DNA from: Mrakia gelida
Taxonomy: Eukaryota; Basidiomycota; Tremellomycetes; Cystofilobasidiales; Mrakiaceae
NCBI GenBank assembly: GCA_024345305.1
Contig: BRON01000005.1
Location: 1,302,001 to 1,366,000 of the forward strand
DNA: 64,000 nucleotides
Direction: 5' to 3'
Position numbers and translations under genes: made by a program. Below the pieces are notes generated by a model that worked only from the letters and a program-made list of their open reading frames with translations, was not told the origin of the DNA and did not search any database. Below, in pieces: positions 56,517 to 64,000 of the stretch (position 1 is the first letter of the stretch; each line of letters opens with the position of its first letter).

Positions 56517-59374
56517 TCAGACGCGACTCCCACTCCGTCCCCCTCCCGCCGCGAGCAACCCCTCGTCTTCGCCCTCCGTTCTCGCCTCCCCAACCCTCTC
56601 CGTCTTCCCACCTCCAACCCGATCCCCCGTCTCTCCCAGATGATGCTCCTCGACGGGGTAAGCAGCGGCGATCGCGACGACTCCAACGACGGCGGTGAAG
56701 AGGAAGGTCGCTCGGAGGGAGAGCTCGTACGCCTGGAGGGCGAGCTCCTTCTCGAACGGTGGGAGAGTGGAGAGGTACGCTTTTGAGTGGGTGATAGAGG
56801 AGATGACCTGTGAGAGGGACGACAAAGGTGGTCAGTTGGTCGAGACGAGAGGAGAGGAGGGGAGGGAAAGACGAACAGCTGGATCGTCGAAACGAGTTCT
56901 CAACTCCTTCCCCAGTATGGCCTGTTGGAGAGAAGCACAGATGGCGACTCCGAGAGTTCCTCCCAACGTTCGGAAAAAGTAGCTGATGGCCGTTGCTTTC
57001 GCGATTTGAGCTTGAGGGACTGGTGACAAAGAAAGAGGTCGCCGTCGCGTCAGTTCGGGATCGAGAAAGACGCGAAGATCGGCCCCTTTCTAGCTTACCT
57101 GAGGCGATGATGGCGATGAGAGAGGTGACGAGGTAAGAGGAGTATCCGATCCCAGCCGGCAAGATGTCCAACCACTCCTCAGCCGCGGACGTGTTCTCTC
57201 CCCATCGAGAGAGCGCGAAGGCACTCAGGACGGGGAAGACGAGACTGAGGAGACCGAGAAGTCGGTAGCGACCGGTGACCTTGATGATTTGACCCGAGAG
57301 GAGAGATCCGAAGGAGAGCCCGAGGGAGTTGGGGAGGAGGTGAAGTCCGGCGGTCGCTGAGGTTGAGGATCGGACGATAACGAACCAGAGAGGGCTGCAA
57401 CGCGAAGAAGCGAAACTAGTCAGCACTGAGATATACTCGAAGCTCTTGAGGTCAAGATGCGAACATCATGAAAGAGATCGATCCGTTGGCGAGGGACATG
57501 AAGAACGCCGAGACGCAAGCTGAACGAACGAGACGAGGGAAGATAAATCAGCGACCCGAAGAGGCGAGACGCAAGCCTGTACAGGTCGACTCACTCCAGA
57601 ACATGTCTGTAAAATAAGAGAAGGAAGAGGGTATCAGCACTGAGTGGAACGAAGATGGACGAGGGAAGACGGACGAACTCTTTTGACCGAACACCTCCCA
57701 CGCGACGAGAACTCGAACTCCAGCGATTTCCCGTCCCCTCTCCACCACGACGAACAAACCCGTCGCCAGAACAGCAGTCACGAGCAGACCAGCGACTCGA
57801 ACATCTCCCCAAGCGAATCCCGAGGTGTGGATCGAGAGCGCGAGGAGGAGGGAGCCGACTGAAAGGAGGAGGAGGGTCGTTCCAGGAAGATCGAGGGACG
57901 AGAGAAGGCTCGTCTTTTTGTGATGGTGGTGGGAAAGGTGAGCAGGACGAGGTAAGAGGATGAAGAGGGAGATGAGGGAGATGATGAGGAGGGGGAGTTG
58001 AGCGTAGAACGCGGTTTGCTGAACGACGAGGAACCGAGCGTTCGTTAGAGAATTGAACGCGAGACGAGACGAGACGAGCGAAGGTTCGAGCACTACTCAC
58101 CCAACCGTAGTTATCACTCAGCATTCCAGCGATAGGCCCACCGACAGCAGCACCACATCCGAAAACGACCACTGTGGAAAGAACCGAAAGATGTCGTCAG
58201 ATTCGCGTCGAGCAACGAGGACGAACAATGGGAACGAGTGACGAACTCATCAGGCCCTGGTAGTAGCCTCTCTCGCGCAGAGATATCAGATCTGTGAAGA
58301 GAATACCCAGATGATCAGTCGAGCGAGATCTCGAAGAAAAGTAACGGCAAACTCACCGGTCGTGATGATACTCGACAAAGTCAGGATACCTGCTCCTCCA
58401 GCTCCAGTCACTCCCCGAGCAGCCAACAGCGTCCAAAAAGAGTTCGACATCGCGCATCCGAGGGTTCCGACGCCTGCGAGAAGACGAGTAAGCTTCAGCG
58501 TCGAAGGGGAGGGGAAGGAGAGGGCAGGAGGGGTGGTGGAACGAACCGAAGAGGGATCCTGCGAGAACCATCGCCACAGGGCGAGAAAGATGATCCAGTA
58601 CTCCTCCGAAAAGTGGTGTGAAGACTGTGGATGCTAGGAGGAAGCATGAGCCCTGTTCGTGAAGAAGAAGATACGAGAACAAGTCAGTTCGAGTGAGAGC
58701 GCGAGGGACCGAAGGGAGGTCGAGGATGGAGGATCGAAGACGAACGATGTAGGAGGAAAGCTCAACGTGCTCGAAGTGACTGGCGATCTGAGGAGATAGC
58801 GTAGCGATGGCAGTTGACGATAGGGCAAAGGTGAGGTTCGTACCCCAAACGGAGAGCCTTGAAAGGAAGAAACCAAGGGGAAAGTTCGAGCTCATCAGCC
58901 ACGCTTCCTTCCACTCGAACGAAGTTGACCTCGCCGCCTCTCTCGACCTCTCCAGACCTCAGCTCCAGTATGAGCACCTCTCCCGTAGCTGCGTTATCAT
59001 CCTCGTCTACTAAGATCCTCGCGGAAATACACTCCTGGCGAGCAGTCCTTCTCGGATTCCTCCGAAGAGAGCGCCTGTTCGACCTCTCCTCCTCCTCCTC
59101 CTGCCCTCTTGAATGCTTGCTCGTTTTGAACTCACAAAGTGATCGCCAACCTCCAACCGTGAATCCGCTTTTCCTCCTCCTCTCCCTGCTCACGCCCGTG
59201 TCGATGTTCCGTCCTCTCGTCGTCCTCGGGAATCGCCCCAGCAACCTCAACCCCAACTATCGCTCCCCACTGAGAAGGCGATTGGGCTGAATCGAGGAGG
59301 GCTGAACGCTCGTTGAAAGTCGATGCTGAGCTGGCAGATGAGGAAGACCTCCGTGATGGCGTCGGGGAGGGCAT
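56517..59374 (-). CDS. MFS transporter, DHA2/Vba type, 12 exons
   Basis: 14-helix drug:H+ antiporter-2 family, which includes multidrug exporters and vacuolar basic amino acid transporters; substrate not predictable. 608 residues. Exons, 5' to 3': 59374-59136, 58857-58746, 58652-58547, 58473-58357, 58291-58247, 58171-58101, 58018-57679, 57606-57595, 57519-57465, 57394-57099, 57019-56877 and 56807-56517. Landmarks: SVWGTNLTFALSSTAIATLS in helix 1, ARGVTGAGGAGILTLSSII (motif C region), VVFGCGAAVGGPIAGMLSDN, HLLPNSLGLSFGSLLSGQI and ISYFFRTLGGTLGVAICAS. The N-terminal 70 residues are cytosolic, Ser-rich then acidic. Exon 8 is a 12-base microexon (acatgttctgga). Confidence 0.92.
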
Positions 59375-59676
59375 GCGAGGATGAGGGAGGGTGAGAGTTG
59401 GGGGCCGAGGAGACGAAGGAAGGAGGGAAAGCTCGCTTCAAATCGTTCACGGTCACCGCCGGTTGCTTCTTTGCTGACTCCTCTGGAAGGAAGAAAGAGG
59501 AAGAAAAGCGTTTGGATCGTGAGGCAAAAAGGTTTAAGGGATACACGAGAACGGTAGGAAGAGGCTAGAAAGACAGTAACAGTAGGTGGGTAGAAATCGA
59601 AAGGAGAGAAAACTAGAGTAAGAGGAAGCAAAGAAAACGAGAACCCTCGACGACGCGTAGCACACGACCTACTCCC
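59375..59676. other. Gap between the DHA2 transporter and the bZIP gene
   Basis: About 300 bases between two minus-strand genes: transporter upstream region and bZIP 3' flank. Nothing else seen. Confidence 0.35.
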
Positions 59677-61504
59677 TCACGACCTTCCCTCGAGTTGAGC
59701 GAGCTTGAGTTTCACTGCAGAACATCGAGAAGGGAACAGGGTCAGCTGGGGTTCGAATGATTCCGACTGAGAAGCAGAGCGGAAGCAAAAACGAGAACTC
59801 ACGAGCTGCGACCTCGTCGAGACTCTTCGACAACCTTCCTCTGAACTCGCCAATGATCCCATCTCGTTCAGCGAGCTTGCCCTCGAGCGTGGTGATGTAC
59901 TCCTTCCTCCTTTCTCTGAACCTCCTAGCTCCAATCTTGTTCCTGAGGAAGGTCGAGAGAGAGAAATCCATGAGGAAGGTCAGCGAACAACGTTCCAAGA
60001 GGGTGGTCGGAAGAAGTGACGCGTCGAGAGGGAGAACAACGAACCTGAGCTGCTTCTTCGCCTTCGCACTGAGCTTGTTGTAGGCTTCCCTTCCAATCCC
60101 CCAGCAGTCGTCTCTTCCACTGAAATCCGGGGTGGTGGCTCGACCGGATCGAGACGAGGGGGAGTCGTCGAAGAGGGAGGAGCCGTTGGGACCGAAGGTG
60201 TCGAAGTCCGAAGGGAGGGGAGGAAGGTTGTGGTGATGCTCGTTGGATTGAGAGGAGGTTCCGTAGGATGAGAGGGTAGGGGAGGAAGGGGAGAGTTTGA
60301 CGCGTTTTCGAGAAGAGGTGGAGGTGGAAGAGGTGGCCGAGACGCGTCGAGAGGTGGGTTGTTGTGATTCGACGACTGGGGAGTGGGATCGTTTGTAGGA
60401 GGAGGTGGTGGTAGTAGGGACGATGGAGTGGAGTGGAGTGGGTTCCGAAACGGAAGAGTCGTAGGAGGCTTCCGAGGAGGCGAGTGATCCCCGTCGAGAG
60501 CTGAACGAGGGTTGTCGCAGCAAGGATCCCACCGTTTCCGACATCTCCATCCCCGAGTTGCAGTTGAAGAACCCTGAGAACCCACACTCGACTCTCTCCT
60601 CCCTCAACTTCTTGAACGCTTCATATCCCATCCCACCGTCGAGAAGACTGGTATCGATGCTCATTTGAGGAGGGGAGCCCGAACCCGACGACGACGAGTA
60701 CGCTCCTGAGTCGGCAAAGTAGCCGTCTTGTTGAAGATGGGAGGGAGAGGGGGCAGGGTAGGATTGAGGAGAGGAGAAGGTAGATCCACCAGACGACGAC
60801 GAGGAGGAGTGGTTCGAGGGTGGTTGCTGGTAGGCGGCGTAGTGAGGCTGAGAGAAGGTGAAAGGGGAGGGGGTGGGCTGATTGGTGAGATTGTAGGGGG
60901 ACATCGTGTACTGAGGAAATGGAGAAAAGATCACAGAGCGAGAGAGAAGCTGAGGTCAGCGATCGTGTAGATAAACCAGGAACGTCGAAACGAAGAGCTG
61001 ACGACCTGAGAAAAGCAGGACGCAGAACCGAGCGGCAAGCGAGGGCAGGAACGGCTTCGGCGGACTCACATTCGAATCGAACCAACTCTGCATTCCTTCT
61101 ACTGAGGGAGTCACAGCAGAAGATCCATCGTAGGAGAACTGAGAGAGTAGGAGAGTCGAGAAAGGGACAAGGGGGAGTCAGTTCCCTACCAAGCTGACCG
61201 AGAGAAGGAGGAACAAAGGAAGATCGAGTTCGAGCTCACCTCAGCTTGGTGCTTCCCGAACGGAGGTTGGTTGAGAGGAGGTTGTTGACGAGAAGAGTAG
61301 AGAGGGGAAGTATCTGTGAAGGAATCCATGTTCAGAAGAGGTTTTTCGATGATGGCGGTTTGAAGGAGAACGATGAGCGAGCTGACCTAGAGAGCTGCTG
61401 CAAAACGGAGGGTCAGCTCGTCGCTTCCTAAGATCGCCGAGGTGACTACCGAACCGCCATCCCAGCGGCCGCGAAAAAGCTGCTCACCTGTAGTCGAACG
61501 ACAT
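59677..61504 (-). CDS. bZIP transcription factor, 7 exons with an 11-base microexon
   Basis: 404-residue nuclear DNA-binding protein. Exons, 5' to 3': 61504-61488, 61397-61387, 61313-61240, 61138-61070, 60910-60045, 59942-59803 and 59714-59677. Basic region at about residue 347: LRNKIGARRFRERRKEYI, with the conserved N-x7-R spacing, followed by a short zipper (LEGKLAERDGIIGEFRGRL). The large 866-base exon codes Ser/Pro/Tyr-rich sequence (possible activation domain) with a basic stretch (SRKRVKLSPSSP) that could be a nuclear signal. The start exon (MSFDY) and the 11-base exon (cagctctctag) are both required to reach the next frame; without the microexon a stop follows. Which fungal bZIP subfamily it belongs to I cannot tell. 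Confidence 0.87.
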
Positions 61505-62599
61505 CTTAGTATAAGCGAGAGAGAAGAAGCGAGGAGGGGCAGTGTCGTGGTGGTTGAAGGTCAAGAAGAAAAAGCAGGACAGGAACCAAAAGCATGCCGC
61601 GAAAATCGGGTCCCTTGTCCTCTCTCCTCTCTCGCCCCCCGCAGAAAAGCATGAGAAGCCTCTCCCCGAGTTACCGAAACGTAGGACGATCAAGCTTACG
61701 ACAAGCTAGAACAGACTCGCTCGAGAAATCCATCGTGTGAGAATCTTCCTTTCCGAAGAAGAGACGAACGGAAGGTTCGAAACACGCGCGTCTCGCGACC
61801 TTCCAACTCTCTCGTCTGCGACTTTCTCCGATGTATTCCGTCGAGTCCTTCATCTCGGGGACGGGAGAAGATCTTCTCTGACATCAGAAAGAAGGGAGGA
61901 GAAGACCATCTTCGGCAACGAGGGGACCAAAAAAGACGCGTGGGAGGAGGAGGAGGGAGGGAGGAGACCGAGGACCGATGCGCGGAAATCTCTCCGTCTC
62001 GCTCGTCTTTCAGCCCTCGGAGATCCGAGAGATGTAGAGAACGAAGCATGCATAGATAGGACATGCTGAGGAGACGAGAGAGAAAGGCCTATGGAAGTCC
62101 AAGGAATCGAGACGCCGAGGGAAGGTCATCAAGCTGAGGTCAACGGATCCCAACGGCTCGCCGTTTGTTTTGAGAATTCCTGGACGCAAGTAGATAGCGC
62201 CGTATAGAGCAGAAATTGGCGACGATATGACAAGCACAAACCAGATCTGAAGCCTCGACTACCGAGGAAGCTGAGGAGAGGACTGGAGAGCGACTGGCGA
62301 GTCGAGAGAAGCGACGCGAGCGAACGAGAGTGAAACCTGGCCGACGAGAGAGCTGAATCAGTCGAAGCTTGAGTGCGCGTCCGGCTGAGAAGGGGACAGT
62401 TACAGCTCTGTAAGCATACGGCGATGAGACTGATCTGTAAAGCGAGTCGATGGTTGCATGAGCTCAGCAGCGTGAAGCTGAGGGAGTGGACGAGGAGGGC
62501 CGAACGAGATCTGCAAAAGTCGGATGAGGGAACCCGAGGAGGTTGGAAGTCAGTCCTTGGGGCGAAACACGCTCAACTCAACGTTGACCTCGTTCTTCG
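61505..62599. other. Gap upstream of the bZIP gene
   Basis: About 1.1 kb. Plus- and minus-strand frames exist but none shows a domain or splice logic I trust. A minus-strand reading starting after an acceptor near 62517 (ISFGPPRPLPQLHAAEL) may be the last exon of the uncertain gene to the right. Otherwise it is probably bZIP promoter and 5' leader. Confidence 0.3.
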
Positions 62600-63250
62600 A
62601 GGGGTGTACTCACAGGCTGAAGCTGCTCGTTCTCAAATCGAGAAGGGCGACCGGGAGAAAAGGAGGCGGACGAGGAGGCTGCCGAGGATCGTCTGCTGAG
62701 GGAATCGAGAGGACTGCGACAGCTGCTGAGCCTTCTGTTGAGCCTTCGAGGAAAACGAAGCGACCTGAGGCGATGATGGCGGCCAAGCGATGATGGTGTC
62801 CAGGCAGCCGAGGAGGTGCGAGAAGGAGGGGGATGGCCATGAAGAGATGGAGGCGAGTGCGAGACGGGAGGGTCGAGGTCCAAGCGAATCGAGGAGAGGA
62901 CGAGCGAGTCGAGACCTGAGCTTCTTGAGAGAGGCTTGTAGTATATGAACACAAGGATGGACAGTCAATGCCTCTCCGTGGTGTAAAACTGGGTGGTGGA
63001 TGTGGATAGGAGGAAAGGAAGGGAGAAGCTCACCAGGAGGGAGGAGGGCTCCCCTCGAAGCGTTCCAAGTGTCAGCAAGAGTTGTCCTTTCGATGCAGTG
63101 GCTGAGGTGATGACCTTGAGTAGCAGCTCCGAGACGGCTGTAGCTAGGGCTGGTTTGTCGAGCGAAGCGATGATCCGGATGTTGGTCGTCGAGGGCCAAA
63201 AGAAGATGGGGAGCTCGAATCGCTCGACACCTTCCCTCCCGCTCAACGCT
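62600..63250 (-). CDS. Uncertain minus-strand gene upstream of TFIIE-beta
   Basis: Two good minus-strand donors (gtgagc with donor GT at 63032-63033 region, gtgagt near 62612) suggest a spliced gene reading leftward. The best first-exon frame reads NIRIIASLDKPALATAVSEL and KGQLLLTLGTLRGEPSSLL up to the first donor. After a plausible acceptor the phase-matched frame reads RFVFLEGSTEGSAAVAVLSI. No in-frame ATG is visible, because the only nearby ATG is the reverse of the TFIIE-beta start (a CCATGG palindrome). Family not recognised; start, end and exons are open. Confidence 0.3.
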
Positions 63251-63263
63251 CAGCACAGACGCC

Positions 63264-64000
63264 ATGGCTTCATCTTCTTCCTCGATTCCGGTCAAGCATG
63301 AGCTGCAGGACGGTGACCTCTCGGCAGACAGGAAGAAGAAGCAGAAGACGGGTGAGTCTGTAGAGTTCTATGGGGTTCTCTCTGCGAGCTCGAGCTCACA
63401 CCTCCTTCCTTCTTCCTCCCCTTCCCTTCCCCTTGCAGCCGTCGTCTACTCTCAGCCAACAGACACTGGTCGAGGAAACCACAGTAATACGAAGCTCGCT
63501 TATGCTGTTCAGGCTCTGAAGGTGCGCTCGCTTCTCTAACGAGCTGCTAGACGAGGGAGAAGGATGTCGTGAAGCTGACCTCGAGCTTCTCGCCACCACC
63601 TCTTCAACAGGACAGGAAGGGGAACCCAGCTCGAGCTGAAGATCTCTCGATGGAGATTGGATGGGAGGAACTTCAGTACGATCAGGCAGCTCAGGATCTA
63701 CTCAAGGAGCACGAAAAGATCAAGTTCGACGAGCGCACAAAGCTCTTCTCGTACAAGGTCAGCTCGACTCCTCGCCTTCCTTCCTTTCCTTCGCTCTCTT
63801 CCTTTCGCTGACACTCTCGTTCGTTTCTTTCGCCCAGGCCGACCATCAAATCTCGACTCCAGCCTCTCTCCTGGCGACCATCAAACTTCACAAGGACAAG
63901 TCCGGAGGAGTCTCGGTCAAATCGCTTCGAGAATCGTGGGCCGGATCGCAACAAGCACTCGAGGAGCTCATCAAGGAGGGAGACGTCCTGCCGATGAAGG
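63264..64000 (+). CDS. TFA2: TFIIE beta subunit (Tfa2), 5' part, cut by the window end
   Basis: General transcription factor IIE small subunit, needed for RNA polymerase II promoter opening with TFIIH. Visible exons 63264-63351, 63439-63521, 63611-63757 and 63838 to the window edge. After a Lys-rich leader (SADRKKKQKT) the tandem winged-helix core begins: NTKLAYAVQALKDRKGNPAR, then LLKEHEKIKFDERTKLFSYK and KSLRESWAGSQQALEELI. About 160 residues are present; the C-terminal winged helix and tail lie beyond the window. Confidence 0.88.

Noticed and set aside
63263..63265. Minus-strand start ATG for the uncertain gene
   Set aside because: It is the reverse reading of CCATGG at the TFIIE-beta start; overlapping start codons of two divergent genes are implausible.
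1..64000. A biosynthetic cluster, transposon or defence system
   Set aside because: Neighbouring genes are functionally unrelated housekeeping genes; no transposase, reverse transcriptase, integrase, terminal repeats or co-functional enzyme set was seen.

Overview
This window is nuclear DNA of a basidiomycete fungus, most likely a yeast-like member of Pucciniomycotina (inferred from style, not proven). It is GC-rich. Genes are cut by many short introns with GTGAGT-type donors, CTGAC or CTAAC branch sites close to the acceptor, and CAG acceptors. Exons as short as 11-17 bases are needed to keep frame. I assembled exon structures by hand from splice signals and frame continuity. For most genes the exon lengths sum to an exact multiple of three.

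Layout, left to right. 73-13371: mitochondrial malate dehydrogenase (+), a BTB/POZ protein (+), a divergent SLC25-like carrier (+), a DUF21/CBS membrane protein like yeast Mam3 (-), a CutC-family protein (+) and a small mitochondria-directed dsRBM-like protein (+). 14858-24341: an anion:cation symporter family (Dal5-like) MFS permease (+), Ku80 (-) and a second BTB protein carrying an apparent 1-base frameshift (+). 25462-34970: a CaMKK/Sak1-type protein kinase (-), an RRM protein (-) and mitoribosomal protein mS33 (+). 35340-35830: a decayed internal-deletion copy of the Dal5-like permease. 36475-47240: a third BTB gene (-), a two-C2-domain phosphatidylserine decarboxylase (Psd2 type, +), a METTL21-like methyltransferase (-), a MYND-finger protein (+) and a fourth BTB gene (+). 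47626-56073: an EFM7-like methyltransferase (-), an F-box-like protein (-), a Caj1-type J-protein (-) and an inverted, decayed copy of the F-box-like gene (+). 56517-64000: a DHA2-family MFS transporter (-), a bZIP factor (-), an uncertain minus-strand gene and the 5' part of TFIIE-beta (+, cut by the window end).

Most genes are unrelated housekeeping functions: mitochondrial metabolism and translation, DNA repair, lipid synthesis, transport, protein methylation and transcription. There is no operon logic. Neighbours are often divergent, with short shared promoters, for example Mam3-like/CutC, Ku80/BTB, RRM/mS33, BTB/Psd2 and METTL21/MYND.

The more unusual content is the local duplication and decay (four BTB genes, one permease pseudogene, one inverted F-box-like pseudogene), GC-AG introns sitting exactly where a paralogue uses GT-AG, microexons, and a palindromic octamer, gacgcgtc, repeated about thirty times, mainly in introns and gaps. 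I found no CRISPR array, rRNA, confident tRNA, transposase or complete mobile element, and no convincing multi-gene system of a new kind.
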